Origin: Tilletia caries
Taxonomy: Eukaryota; Basidiomycota; Exobasidiomycetes; Tilletiales; Tilletiaceae
Length of the DNA stretch: 64,000 nt
Direction of reading: 5' to 3'
Assembly: GCA_032718865.1 (NCBI GenBank)
Contig: JALUTQ010000028.1
Span: 372,001 to 436,000 of the forward strand
Made by a program: the position numbers and the translations under genes. The notes under the pieces were generated by a model. The model was not told where the DNA came from. It did not search any database and saw only the letters and a program-made list of their open reading frames with translations. Each line of letters opens with the position of its first letter. Position 1 is the first letter of the stretch. This document shows, piece after piece, positions 1 through 11,776 of this stretch.

Positions 1-2
1 CC

Positions 3-1354
3 GGTGGCTCCTCATCCTTCATCCGATACACACCCGGCGGTCAGCAGTCCGGTTCCGAGTCGCAGCAACGCATCGTCAAGATGACCGAAGTCGTAGAAGA
101 CCCGCTCGAACCTCCAAAATGGAAGTTCAAAAAGGTACCCAAGGGTCCACCCTCCCCACCCCCACCAGTCCTCCGCTCCCCACCACGCAAAATAACAGCA
201 CAAGAACAGCGCGAGTGGATGATCCCACCCTGCATCTCCAACTGGAAGAACAACAAGGGCTACACAATCCCGCTCGACAAGCGTCTCGCCGCCGACGGAC
301 GTGGGTTGCAAGATGTCCACATCAACGACAACTTCGCCCAATTTAGCGAATCGCTCCATCTAGCGGATCGACATGCGCGCGAGGAAGTCCGCCAGCGCGC
401 GCTCATGCAGCAGAAGTTGGCCGCGAAGGAGAAGGCGGCGAAAGAGGATCATCTGCGGATGCTTGCTCAACGGGCGCGCGAGGAACGCTCAGGGGCTCCC
501 CTCGCTGCTCTCACGGACGCACCCGGCACCAGCACATCCGCCATCTTGGCACCCAACACCGCAGGCCGCCCCACCGCCGTCTCCGTCACCCAGGCCGCCG
601 CCGGCAGTGGCAGTGGCGGCATGCAGGCCGCCCTCGCCGGCTACGGCTCCGACAGTGGCAACGGCAGCGACGATGACGACGAAGACGAAGCCGCCGCTCG
701 AGCCCGGGACCAACTCCGCGCCGAGCGTCGACGGGAACACGAGCGCGATCTCCGCATGTCCAACATGGGCACCGAACAACGCGCCCGCGTCCTCATGCGC
801 GAGCAGAACCGCGACATCTCCGAGAAGATTGCGCTCGGGTTGGCCAAACCGACGTTATCGAAGGATTCCCAGCTCGACTCGAGACTGTTCAACCAGGAGG
901 CTCTACCTGGTTCCTTTGGGGATGACGATTCGAATAACCTGTTCGATAAGGCGCTCTTTCAGGGGTCCACTGCTGCAGCGGCCATCTACCGTCGGCCGGC
1001 GGGCGCGGGCGGGGCCGATGATATCTACGGTGGCGGCACCGAGGAAGGCTTTGGGGAGGAGTTGCAGAACGATCGGTTCGGGTTGGGGAAGAGTAAGGCG
1101 TTTGCGGGGAGCGAGTTGCGAGAGGCCCGTCATGGGCCCGTCCAGTTCGAGAAGGACAGCTCGGACCCGTTCGCCATTGATAAGTTCCTTGACGACGCTA
1201 AGCGCGGCACGAAACGCGGACCCGATGATCCCGAGTGAGTTCCTTCTTCGCCGCCCGCCGCCGCCTCCTCCCATGCCGTCAGACTGACCCATTCTGTCCC
1301 TTCCCTGTTTTCGTTTGCCTCAGTGCGGATGCCAGGAAACGTCAGCGGGACTGA
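3..1354 (+). CDS. PRP45: SNW-domain splicing factor Prp45/SKIP, 5'-truncated by window edge
   Basis: Nuclear SNW/SKIP protein, a component of the activated spliceosome (Prp19-associated) and a transcription co-regulator. The frame is open from base 3, before the first visible ATG at 81, and already reads conserved sequence (YTPGGQQSG then QQRIVKM), so the N terminus lies outside the window. The hallmark SNW block is clear: PPCISNWKN, then GYTIPLDKRLAADGRGLQ. It is followed by the charged coiled region and the C-terminal DDSNNLFDKALF and YGGG segments. A GT-AG intron at 1235-1323 separates the last exon; splicing converts an apparent stop into a basic tail ending ARKRQRD with stop at 1352-1354. 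Exons are 3-1234 and 1324-1354, 420 residues visible. About 150 N-terminal residues are probably missing compared with the usual 550-600. Convergent with the arrestin gene. Confidence 0.95.
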
Positions 1355-1714
1355 TGGGAAGGATGTCTCTTCCTTTCCATGAGATCCTTGCGTTCTGTGG
1401 TCGACGTCCGCAACGATCTTACCGATGTCCCACACCGTCTTCCTGGTTGCTCGACATGTGCACGTCCGGTTCTATGGTTTCTGGAACGACCGCTATCGAA
1501 TGCACTTCATGAACGTTGCCCTCGCACACAATCTTTGCTGCATTTCCAGACCATGTCGAGAGAATAAGGAGTAAAATCAGTTTTGAAAGATGAGCGCTCC
1601 TATAGTAAACAGAACCCGTAACCCGTAACATATCGCACAGCCCTGTTCGGCTGTCTCCCTTTTCCCTCCTTCGTGAACCTGCTGCCCCCGCCAAAACCCG
1701 TGTCCAGTCTCCGT

Positions 1715-4707
1715 TCAGGACTGGCCCGCCTCAACCACACTCCGATAGTCAGGCGGAGGCGGCTCGCCCTGCCCATCCCCACGAGCCTCCAACACAACCA
1801 CCGCCCCTCCATCCGTCCCCGTCCCCGACCCCGTTCCCGCTCCCGAACCCCGCGTGACAAGTGGGGACGACCCCACCGAGCTCAACGCAAGCCACTGCCG
1901 CGACAGATCCCGCGCCGTACCCGTATCCGTGCCTGTTCCCGAGTTCGAATTCGGACTGCTATCCCGCCCGCCTGTTGATGTAGGACTACTCAACGGGGCA
2001 GGAGAGGCCGATCGAACTAGGCCACCAGCGCCACTGAACCCACTCCCACTCCCACTCCCATTCCCCACAGTGATCACCCCACTCCCACTCCCACTCCCAC
2101 TCCCACTCCGCACAGCCGAAGACGTCGCAGCACCAACAGCCAACGCGAGCCGATTCCGCTGGGCCGCCGCACTGGACGTCAACCCCAACGCACGCATGGC
2201 GACGGGCGAAGGAGCGGGCACTTTAGGCACGTAGGCTGGCCGGCTTAGAGGTGCCGGTGCCGGTGCGGATATCGATGTTGATGGAGTAAGGGATGACGCT
2301 CCGTCCGCTCGCTCGCCGAAGGACGCACTCCGAGCCATGCCCGTGCCACTCCCGAACGAAGAAGAAGAAGAAGGAAGGTTGCCTCCTCCTCCACCATTTC
2401 CATCCTGACCCGGCTCACCAACAGCGCCAGCACCGCCGCCGCCGCCGCTCTCCAAGGCAGCCAACGTCCAATAGCTCGGCAGACTGATCCACTCCTCCGC
2501 CGTATGCGAATGCGTCAACGTAATCGGCGCCTCAATGATAATATCAAACTGTTTGTCCTTCCCCCCCTCCCCCACACCACTCCCACTCCTGGACACCCTC
2601 AACGAGACCCGAAGCGTATGCGCCACCTGTACATTCGCCTTCACATGCGCCGACGAGAGGTTGATCGCAGTGGCCGAGCAGGTCGGGAGGGGTACGTCGA
2701 GGTAGAGTTCCCAGGGACCCGAGGGGTCCAGTAAGGCGCTCAGACCGTCTTCCTCCGGTTGACCATCGACGTCTCGCGGGACGTAGACCGCCAGCGGACT
2801 TCGGTCCAGTGCGTCAGGCGCGTCCGAGAGGATCGGAAGCAGCGGTTGACTCGCATCTTCACCCGAACCCGAACCCGAACCCGAACCCGAACCAGGCCCA
2901 GTCAACTTGAGTAAATGCCACCGCCTCGGCACCTCATGCCTCGCCGTCGTCCTCCCCTTAGCGAAATACGAAGTATGCTCCTCAATACTCGCCGTGATCC
3001 GATGCACACTGACCTTATCGATCGGCGCCAGCTTCATCCACACAGGAATCTTCGACCGCTGCTGAATCGGGAACGTCTTCCCGCTGATGACCACCATGTA
3101 CGCCAAGGCTTGTTCCCACGTCCGTTGGACCACGATCAAGTCCGTCGCGTCCGTCGTGCCGTCGTCTTCGGGTGAGTGGATTAAGGTCACCTCGCGCTCG
3201 GCCATCAGGTTCGACGTTAGGGCGCCCACGCGGCGGACAAGGGCGCGGAGGTGGTACGCGTTGTGGCCGAAGTCGGCGTGTAAGGTCGGCGGTAGATCGC
3301 TCGGCAGTTGGATGGTGACTGGGAACTGATATACGCCCGGCTTGAAGAGCTTCCAATCTGTATTTGAGGTATCATCATCGTTCTTCTCACTCAGGAGGAG
3401 ACCTCCGATGAGATTCTTGAGCGCCGTACTCGCTTTGCGCCCACCTCCTGTGCTATTTGTACTCCCGCTCGATGCCTTGCGATCGGTAGAGGTGGAGCGT
3501 CTTCGTGTTGTTGTTGTAGATTCGTCCTCCATTCTCGTGAGCGGAGGAGGAGGTAACGTAGGAGTCGTGCTCGTACCATGGTGGTCTGCCGCGACGCTGC
3601 CGAAGCGGACCCCGACGCCGCTGGCTGCCGGCGAGCGGAGACCTGCTGAGCGAGGGGTATGGTGGAGAATGCCGGTACCTGTGGATCCCTGGGAATCAAA
3701 GTACGAGCTTCTCTCTCCGTTCGGAGGTGGAGTGGCAGCCTCATCGTAAGTAGGAGGCGGGTCGCTGAGAGCAGCATGAATCGAACGCGCATTCGGCGTG
3801 GTAGGATCCTCCTCAGTCTGAATTTGACTCCGGCTCTGGCTCTGGCTCTGACTGCTAGAAGCCGAAGTCGGACGGGCAGACCGGGCCAGACTGGAAGCCG
3901 ACGGCGATCCTCCAAAAGCCCGAGGCAAAATCCCGCCTCCGATCCTAGACGTGCTCGCGCTCGCTTCGCTAGACCACTGTCGGCCCAGCGGCGGGCGAGC
4001 CGACGACGGCGAAGTACGATCTTTATCCTTGGTGCTGCCCTTGTTCGCCTTGCGCGCCGACGAGAGCTCATTCCGGATCGTGGCTGGCATGATAGCTGTC
4101 CCCGCGCGCGCTGCAGCTCCTGCAATGGAGCGGGCGAGTGTGCCAGCGTCCGTACTGCCGCTGCCACTGTACGACTGGGACGCAGTCGTCGACGACGACG
4201 CCTCGGCCGCGGATGGACCTCCTCCCCCTCCGGCTCCCGACGCCACCGCGGTGCTGAAGGTAGACCAATCCTCGTCTCCGAGCACCCCATTAACCCCCGG
4301 CCCAATCGAATTACACCGTCTCCGATTCAAGTTCCGATGATCCTCCTTCGCGCTCCAAATCGTGACAATCTGCTTAAAGATGGGCGTACTCTCCGAATTC
4401 TCGAGCCGGTTGGGCCCAATGCCCTCGGGCCAGTCGGTATGTGTCAGGCCGGAGAAGGAGACCTGGATGTCCCTGATCTTGCAGGCCTTTTGGAGGTCGA
4501 GGGTGAGCAGGGCGCGGACGTGGGAGGGGGAGACGGAGGTGTTGAGCTGGCGGAGACGGCCGCGGGCATCGCGCCCTGTGCCGCCGCGCATGAACACGAC
4601 GGGCTCGAACTCTGCAGAGGGAGAGAGAGAGAGACTGTCAATGCTGTATGTACATAGAGAGAAGAGAGAGAGAGAGACTCACGCGTGATGGTGACATTCG
4701 ATGGCAT
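1715..4707 (-). CDS. Arrestin-domain ubiquitin-ligase adaptor (ART/Rod1-Rog3 type)
   Basis: Predicted alpha-arrestin that recruits a Rsp5/Nedd4 ubiquitin ligase to membrane transporters. Exons are 4683-4707 and 1715-4611 with a TC-rich intron between them, giving 973 residues. The N-terminal arrestin fold begins FEPVVFMRGG and continues with a typical DIQVSFSGLTHTDWPEG strand. The second half (from FKPGVYQFPVTIQLP) is the arrestin C-like fold. Two PPxY motifs are visible, PPTY near residue 294 and PPDY about 12 residues from the C terminus; these bind WW domains in the family. Long Ser/Gly and GSGSGS tracts split the two arrestin halves, and the encoding DNA shows short tandem hexamers near 2040-2110 and 2864-2890. 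The ATG at 4707 is the first in frame after an upstream stop, so the start is reasonable but not certain. Substrate is unknown. Confidence 0.85.
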
Positions 4708-4909
4708 CGCATTCTCGACGGCTGGCCCTGCTGCTGGTGTCGGGAACTCGGCCTGGGAGAGCGCAGCACGAGAGCCCCGCGCGTGCTGTGTGTCTCGTGA
4801 AGAACCTCGTCCTCGTCGCTGTCGTCGTCGTCAGCAAGGTCAAGGATGAGCTCGAGCATGAGCTCCTTGCTTCCTCCTTGCCTTCCACCACATCAAGGCG
4901 AGCAGCAGC
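4708..4909. promoter_or_regulatory. Divergent promoter between arrestin and TAF11 genes
   Basis: The two start codons (4707 minus, 4910 plus) are about 200 bp apart, so both promoters must share this interval. I see no clear TATA box. Confidence 0.5.
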
Positions 4910-5999
4910 ATGGCATCGTATCCGCCTCCGCCACCGCCGCCGCCCTTCGCGCCCGCGCCGCTCCAACTGCCCGCAGCGGGCGCATACACCTCGAGCTCAG
5001 GCCTCCAGCCTCCCTCGCCCGCGCCCGGCACAATCCTCACTTACCCATCCGCATCAACATTCGCACACGCCCCTGCTCCCAACCCATTCACAGTCGCCCT
5101 ACCCGGCGGCGGGATCTCCTCCTTCGGTGGTCCCTCATCAGGCTCAGGATCAGGCTCAGCGGCGCCCTCGCCCTCTCAGACGGTCATCTTGCCATTAGGC
5201 CCTCCACCCGCCGGCTCATCAAATACAAAGCGGTCAGGAGGGACGGCAGCACGAGGCGGCGGCGGCGGCGGTGGGGCGGGCACGGGACGAGCTCGGCAGA
5301 GGAACAGTGCCAGTGTTGATCCTGGTCAGGCGGACGATGATCTGCTCCCGCCTCCGACACCCGCGGCCACGGACGGAGCTCGGAACGAGGACGAGGATGC
5401 GGAGGAGGGGGAGGATGAGGAGCAGAATGGGGACGAGATGGAGAGTATGGAGGCACGCACTCGGACACGGCGGGAGAACATGCCGTGAGTGTTTGAGTCG
5501 CGTAGGGACATCCATTCCCCCAGCTCGACGCTCTGAACACCTCCTTCTCTAATGTTTTACAGATACCTGATCGAGGCCATGACGCCGGAGCAAATAGAAA
5601 GACACGATGCCTTCCGTCGACACGCGGTCAATCGAGGCGGAGTGAAGAAACTGATGAACCAGGTCCTGAGCCAGTCAGTAACCGACAACGTCGCCCTCGT
5701 CGCAAGCGGCGCAGCTAAGATCTTCATCGGTGAAATCGTCGAGAAAGGTGAGCTGAGCTCTCCTCATTTTGATTCTGATTCGTCTGCACGCTCATCCTCG
5801 CATTTCTTCTTGTCCTTCAGCGCGGGAAGTACAGGCGAGACAGGCTGGGCCCGATGCTTCGCATACCGACCTCGGTCCTCTCCGGCCTGAGCATATCCAG
5901 GAGGCGCATCGACTGTACACCCTCGAGCGAGATCGACCGGGTCGATTCCCACCGAGTGGCGGCGCACCTGGGGTGGGCAAGCGCCGACGAATCTTCTGA
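4910..5999 (+). CDS. TAF11: TFIID subunit TAF11 (hTAFII28 histone fold)
   Basis: General transcription factor TFIID subunit; its histone fold pairs with TAF13. Exons are 4910-5484, 5563-5747 and 5821-5999, which close to 312 residues. The first 190 residues are low-complexity (Pro-rich start, Gly tract, acidic DEDEDAEEGEDEE run). The histone fold is near residues 193-275 and contains LIEAMTPEQIERHDAFRRHAVN, then VSQ-like helix 2 (QSVTDNVALVASGAAKIFIGEIVE) and LGPLRPEHIQEAHRLY for the last helix, matching TAF11. The tail is basic (GKRRRIF). The fold is interrupted by two introns, so unspliced reading frames miss it. Convergent with APC11. Confidence 0.93.
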
Positions 6000-6159
6000 A
6001 CGCTTACCACTGCTTCTCTTTCCGCTCGCACTTTTGTCGATGTCCCCTTGCATCCTGTTTGTACCTTCTGTATTCTAAACATGCGTCACCCTATTACCCA
6101 AGAGAAAGAACGATGCTGATTATACACTGCGATTGGTAATACAGAAAGGGGTGGGGGAT

Positions 6160-6721
6160 CTAGGACGCAGGCCGGTTCGAAGTCGATCCTGTGGGAATGG
6201 AGACGGTGGTGCGTGGTGGGCCATTTCGGGACTCGATGGCCGCCACCGCCGCCGCCGTAGCTGCCATCATGGTGTTGACAGGGACCGGGACACCATTACC
6301 TGGCTGGGACTGGGTGGACTGTACGACTGTGTGAGAAGAAAGGGGAAGAAGGCTCAGTACGAATGAGAACGGTGACCAGCGGGAATGGGGGATAATTCGA
6401 AACAACGTACCCCAGGGCCGTTTGCAGAGTGGACAGATCGGGTTGTTCGATCCCTCGAGCCACTTGAAGATGCAATGCATATGGAACTCATGCGTGCACT
6501 CTCCAAACACTGTGACCATCAAATAAAGCAGTCAGCATTTCTTCCATTCCCCAAAGATCAGAGGGGAGATACTCACAGAGAGGGCAAGCATCGCCTGGCT
6601 CCGAGCAGGCCGCACAGCACCCGTCGAAGTTGTTCTGGCAGATGCCGCAGACGTCGTCTGGGTCGCGCGTGTCCCACACCCAGTACCCGACCGCGCGGTA
6701 GTTCTTTATCCGCACCTTCAT
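6160..6721 (-). CDS. APC11: Anaphase-promoting complex RING-H2 subunit APC11
   Basis: Catalytic RING subunit of the APC/C ubiquitin ligase, which binds the E2 and the cullin APC2. Exons are 6577-6721, 6411-6509 and 6160-6326, 136 residues. The start MKVRIKNYRAVGYWVW is characteristic. The zinc ligands follow in order: CGIC, CCAAC, CPL, then after intron 1 GECTHEFHMHC, KWLEG and CPLCKRPW. Canonical APC11 ends a few residues after this last CPxC; here intron 2 leads into an extra ~45-residue Ala/Ser/Thr-rich tail, which is unusual. Intron 2 (84 bp) is a multiple of three and has no stop, so its retention would only swap in a longer insert. Confidence 0.94.
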
Positions 6722-7109
6722 TCTTGTCGCCACCTTCTTCCTGGTGAGAGAAATCGGATTCGTGGTGTTGGTCTCTCCCCTTTGTGTTCGAGGCGCGTCG
6801 TGTTTGGGCGAGACGCGTCGTGTTGACTTTGGGACCAAGTCACGTGGTTCGGTCAGGTGAGAAGCACGTGGCGGTGAGTGGATCGGGGCCAAGCGTGAGA
6901 AATTTGCAGGGGAGCGAAGACTGCGACCGCCTTCCCGTCCTTCGCGAGCAGCTCCCATCAGGCGACGGCATCAAGACCATAAGAACAAGGTGCGCACACG
7001 GAACGCACGAGACCCAGCAGCAGCGTGCGATACTGACCCTAGCCTCTTCCACTCCTGCAGCGGGTTCGATCTTCCTCAAGACACAAAAACACACACAACT
7101 AGCACAATT
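6722..7109. promoter_or_regulatory. Divergent APC11/RPS2 promoter with paired CACGTG boxes
   Basis: Two identical E-box palindromes CACGTG lie at 6841-6846 and 6865-6870, 18 bp apart, upstream of the RPS2 ATG at 7110. A pyrimidine-rich stretch ending CTCCTGCAG (about 7040-7060) could be a 5'UTR intron end, but no donor is obvious. Confidence 0.5.
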
Positions 7110-7959
7110 ATGGCTGACGCTGCTCCCCGTGGACGTGGTGGTTTCGGACGTGACCGTGGTGCGCGCGGTGACCGTCGTGGGCGTGGTCCCCGCCGTGGTG
7201 GCCGCCGTGATGGCGACAAGGAGGAGTGGGGTGAGTGCGAATCTCAGCTGAAGCGTGCCATCCCTCGCTGACTTAGCCTTTCGCGCACATGACGCAGTCC
7301 CCGTCACCTCCCTCGGTCGTCTCGTCAAGGACGGCAAGATCCGCTCCATCGAGGAGGTCTACCTCTTCTCCCTCCCCATCAAGGAGTACCAGATCGTGGA
7401 CCTCCTCCTCCCCAAGCTCAAGGACGAAGTCATGAAGATCATGCCCGTCCAGAAGCAGACCCGCGCCGGTCAACGTACCCGTTTCAAGGCCTTCGTCGCC
7501 GTCGGTGACGAGGACGGCCACCTCGGCCTCGGCGTCAAGTGCGCAAAGGAAGTTGCCACCGCCATCCGCGGCGCCATCATCCTCGCCAAGCTGTCCGTCA
7601 TCCCCGTTCGCAGGGGTTACTGGGGTAACGCTCTCGGAGAGCCCCACACGGTCCCCATGAAGGTCTCCGGCAAGACGGCCTCCGTCATGTGTCGTCTGAT
7701 CCCCGCCCCGCGCGGTACCGGTATCGTCGCCGCGCCCGCCTCCAAGAAGATGCTCCAGCTCGCCGGTGTGGAGGACTGCTACACCCAGTCCGCCGGTCAG
7801 ACCGCAACCATGGGTAACTTTATCAAGGCCACGTTTGCTGCCATCTCCAAGACGTACGCCTACCTGACCCCGAACCTCTGGCCCGTCGTCACCCCCGGCC
7901 CAACACCGTACGTCCAGTACTCGTCGTACCTCAAGCAATCCGCAAAGAAGGCCCTTTAA
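7110..7959 (+). CDS. RPS2: 40S ribosomal protein S2 (uS5)
   Basis: Small-subunit ribosomal protein uS5 near the mRNA entry and decoding centre. Exons are 7110-7230 and 7298-7959, 260 residues, a normal length. The N terminus is the usual RG-rich stretch ([11 protein letters not shown]...) that arginine methyltransferases modify in this family. The body contains [48 protein letters not shown] and the RGYWGN and GTGIVAAP segments typical of uS5. The single intron sits right after the RG-rich N terminus. Codon use is strongly biased to C/G-ending codons, as expected for high expression. Confidence 0.97.
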
Positions 7960-8321
7960 ACAGGGTTCCCCCTTCTTTTCTTCGGTTCCTTGTTGCGAGT
8001 TTCTCCCCCCCGCTCATTCGCCCTCTCCCTCTCGAGTCTTCCCCCTCCATGTACTGTTTGATCCCCATTCCCCCATCTCATGCCTTGAGCAAGCAAACAA
8101 AACCTGCCCAGCGATTTTCCAGCTGTTATATGCGCACTTCCTCTCCAGCGATTGAAGCGTGATTCGTCTCGGTCAACTGCAGTTGGATAAAAGGACGTTG
8201 GTAATTGGTATTAAGATGGGTTGTCTGTAGAAGCATGACAGATTGAGTCATTCTAGGTCGAGGAGAAGAGGTAACATGGTATGAAAAGAGAGAGAGGGAG
8301 AAACGACGAATGGCTTAAAGA
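7960..8321. other. Intergenic, convergent 3' ends of RPS2 and glutaminyl-tRNA synthetase
   Basis: Pyrimidine-rich 3' flank of RPS2 and AT-richer stretch near 8150-8280. I see no gene or structured element. Confidence 0.5.
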
Positions 8322-11300
8322 TCACTTGCTCGCCTTGCCCGCGTCCTCCTTGAGCGTGACGATCCGATTAAGAATAATCCTCGCACCCTTCGCCCCTTCC
8401 TCCCCCTTCGCACCCTCCTCCAACGCCGAGCCCAACTCGCTCTCCCGGTCCAGGGCGAAGTACGCAATCCGCATGGCCTGGAACCGGACACATTCCTTAC
8501 CCACCAACTGCTTGCTGCTCAACTTGTCCGCCACTTCACCATCCTTCGCCTGAAGAGCAGGAACGTCCGTCTCCTTCTGCGCCTTCTTCGCAGCCTCTCT
8601 CGCTTGGACCGTCCGCTCCTCCGCCTCCCGCCCAGCCTTCCCGAACGAACTCCGCGCAATCTCCCAAAAGCCACGCTCGATATAGGCTCCCTTGACCACT
8701 TCCAGACTGTCCTTGTCGACGTGGTCCAGGAAGTTGGTCTCGCCCGCCGGGTTCGCGGAGGTGAAGAGCGGGTGGAAGATCCGGACTTCGTCCACTTTCA
8801 CGGGCGAGTTCGACGCAGCGTGCTCGCCCACCCACTGGATGTACGTCGGTTTCTTCTTCTTGCTGCTGACCGTGCTGCTCTTCGCAGCATCGCCCGCCGA
8901 GCCATCGTCATACGTCGCAAACACCTCGACCACCTCGCCGGACTTCTCGTCGAGCCGGAACGAGGTGCACGTAATGGTATGCGGCACCTGGAGTAAGCCC
9001 ACCGTCTTGCCAGGTGCGAGTCGGAAGTAATCCGCCGAATCCTCCGTGCGGAAGTCAGACGCGTCAATATACAGCGTCCGGGTGAACGGCAGCTTGTTGA
9101 TACCCATCTCGGGAACTTTCGGGTGGAGCGGCTTGTCCAGCTCCAGATAGAAGTCCTCGGCCAAGTTGGTGAGCGTCACTTTAAGTGGGCGGAGGACCAT
9201 CATCAGCCGAGGCGTGCTCGCTTCGAGGTAGTTCCGGATCGTCTGGTCGAGTCGGTAGCCCATCGTGACCGTCGGAGCGGTAGTGACCCCGAGCTCGTTC
9301 ACAAAGCTGAGCAAAGCGCCGGGAGGAACGCCCCGTCTCCTCAACGCGATCAGCGTGAACAACCGCGGGTCGTCCCAATCCTGCACGTACCCCTCCCGGA
9401 CGAGCTTCAAGAGCTTCCGTTTGGACGTGATAGTGCCCTCAAGACTCAGCCGACCAAACTCGTACTGCCGCGGCTTGTACACCTCCAACGCGTCGCACAG
9501 CCACTCGTAGCTCTCCCGAGCGGTGATGAACTCAGTCGTGCAAAGCGAGTGCGAGATGTTCTCGAGACTATCGACGAGACAGTGGGTGAAGTCGTAGGTC
9601 GGGTAGATGCACCACTTCGACCCTGTCCGGTGGTGCGGCTTGCTCAGGACGCGGTAGGCGACCAAGTCCCACATCTGCGGGTTCGGATTGTTGATGATGT
9701 CCATCTTCATCCGCAGGGTGGCCGTCTGCGGTGGGAACTTGCCATTCTTCATATCCTCGAATTCTTGGAGGGACTCTTCGACGGGCCTCGAGCGCCACTT
9801 GCTCGCTTTCCGTGGGCCCTTCCCACCTTCACCACCGCGTTGTTCCCTCATCTCGTCCGCGGTCGAATGGTCGACGTAGGCCTGGTCACGCTTGATGAGC
9901 TCGACGGCAAACTCGTACAGTTGCTGGAAGTAGTCGCTCGAGTAGGTGATCTTCCACGGCTCGAACCCGAGCCAGCGGACCATCTCGAGGATGCTGTCAA
10001 AGTACTGCTCTTCTTCCGCCTCCGGGTTAGTGTCGTCGTATCGGAGGTAGCAGAGACCGTTGTGGAACCGGGCAAAGCCGAAGTCGACCGCGATGGCTTT
10101 GGCGTGGCCGACGTGTAGGAAGCCGTTGGGCTCCGGTGGGAAACGCGTGAAGACCATCCCCTTTGTGGCTGCGAGGTGTTGCTCCTTCAGGCTCGCCTTC
10201 AGCTGCGGGTTCTCGCCCGGCTTGTGGAGCTTGGAGAGGAAGCCCTCCTCGAACATTGCGTCTGGTCTCAGGTTGATGACACTTTGGGCCTCCGTCGACG
10301 AGGTCGCCTGCAACAATCAACAAAACCCCTTTCAAAGGTGAGAAAATTGAAAGCATTGAAAGAGCCACGGCCCAGGAACAATGAAGGGGAGGCTCACCTT
10401 GCTCGTATCCTTCTTCGCCTCCTCCTTCTTCACCTTCTCCTGCTCCCTCTCCTTCTTAGCCGCCGCAGCCGCCGCCGCATTCGCCGCCTTCTTATCCCCA
10501 TAAACCTCCGTGAGCTCCTGCTCGACCGCATTCTTGAGGTCCAACGCGTTCGCCCACCGCAACGCCGGATCTGCTCTCAGGGCGGCCATGATGGCCGACT
10601 GTTTGGGCCAGCCGCCGACGGCGTCCAGGTCGGCCTTGTGGGTGGACAGGTACGAGCTCACGGCGGAGCGGCATTGTTCGGGGGTGATTGTGACACCTTT
10701 GAGGGATTTGCATTACAATGGAGAAGAGAAGGAAGGAAAGGGATGAGGGAAGGGAGGTGACAGAAGGTATCCAGAGGTCAGTCAGTGTGAAGAACGGAGA
10801 AGAGACAGAGGTAGATAGGGAAAGGGGGTAGGGGGAGAGAACCACAATCAGAATATAGAAGTACAGCCATAGCATACCCAGCGACCCCCCTTCGTGAGAA
10901 GAGAAGAGACTGGGCAGCACGACTCTAATACATGCTTTAAATTTTGGTTGGTTCATCATGCTGAGGAGAGAAGATGGCGAGGGGGGAGGTGAAAGAAGAC
11001 GAGTGTCCTCGGGGGAGGGAGAAAGGTGACTCACCTACACCGCAGGCAGCATCAAAGTCAGCCTGGTCAGCCGGGCCCGCGCCTTCCTCAGCCTTGTTAT
11101 CGAGATACTTGAGCGCCGTACCAACCTGATCCGTCGTCTTCAACGACCCATCCAAAACACGCTGAACAACATACCTGCGCTTCTCCTCGTTGAGCGCGCT
11201 ACCTCCCGAAGACGTGACAGCGCTGACGACGAGGGTGCCGGCCTTGGCGTCGAGCGCGGAGAGGTTGAGGGCTTTGATGGTGTCGGCGAGTGCCGTGGCT

Positions 11301-11419
11301 TGTTTGGGTTGGCGGACGATGTCGATGGCCTTGGGACCGGTGAGGGAGAGCGAAGACGCGAAGAGGTCCAGCAGGGACGCGACTGCGGGATCCGAAGTGT
11401 CGACTTTGGCCGGCGCCAT
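8322..11419 (-). CDS. GLN4: Cytosolic glutaminyl-tRNA synthetase
   Basis: Class I aminoacyl-tRNA synthetase charging tRNA-Gln. Exons are 11035-11419, 10398-10696 and 8322-10307, closing to 889 residues. Residues 1 to about 220 form the eukaryotic N-terminal appended domain (ACGVG at the first splice junction, then a Lys/Glu/Ala-rich linker). The catalytic domain has the HIGH-type motif [12 protein letters not shown] near residue 283 and the KMSKS-type loop [12 protein letters not shown] near 522, with the GlnRS-typical [17 protein letters not shown] and anticodon-binding beta-barrel following. The first intron (10697-11034, 338 bp) is far longer than the local norm. The stop is followed by convergent RPS2. 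Confident identification from motifs across the whole length. Confidence 0.96.
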
Positions 11420-11776
11420 GGTGTCGTTCTGCCCTCGCTCAGGAGTCAGGAGTCAAGGTGTGAGAAGGAAAAGAGAGTGGGACGGATGGTGGTGGAAGGT
11501 CGGAAGGATGGCAGGAACGATCCGCGCTTCTTCTTATCGGCACCCAGAACAAAGGTCAAGAAAAACGAAGAAAGGAACGTCCATGACTCGAGGCTCGATC
11601 ATGCTTCACTCCAATCAGAGATAATGCAAAGGGGAGTCATTCAGGTGAGAACAAGAGAGAGATAGGAAGAGATAGCCATGGAGAATGCGGGCAGTCTGAA
11701 TGACATGCGTTGGGTTGGGTTGGTGCATGTGTACAAGGAGAAAAGTGGACAATGGGGGAGGGGAAGAGGAGCACGT
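11420..11776. other. Intergenic between GLN4 start and RPS23 stop
   Basis: Holds the GLN4 promoter (minus strand) and the RPS23 3' flank. I see no open reading frame of note and no clear TATA box. Confidence 0.45.

Noticed and set aside
373..1287. Long Arg/Pro-rich frame overlapping PRP45
   Set aside because: It is a frame shadow of a GC-rich conserved gene; its composition comes from wobble-position GC.
7060..7090. Possible tRNA B box (GGTTCGATC)
   Set aside because: No matching A box or cloverleaf around it; it lies in the RPS2 5' leader.
7273..7938. Minus-strand open frame opposite RPS2
   Set aside because: Antisense shadow of a highly codon-biased ribosomal protein gene.
9123..10118. 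331-codon plus-strand frame opposite the glutaminyl-tRNA synthetase
   Set aside because: Antisense shadow; the minus strand carries the full synthetase motifs.
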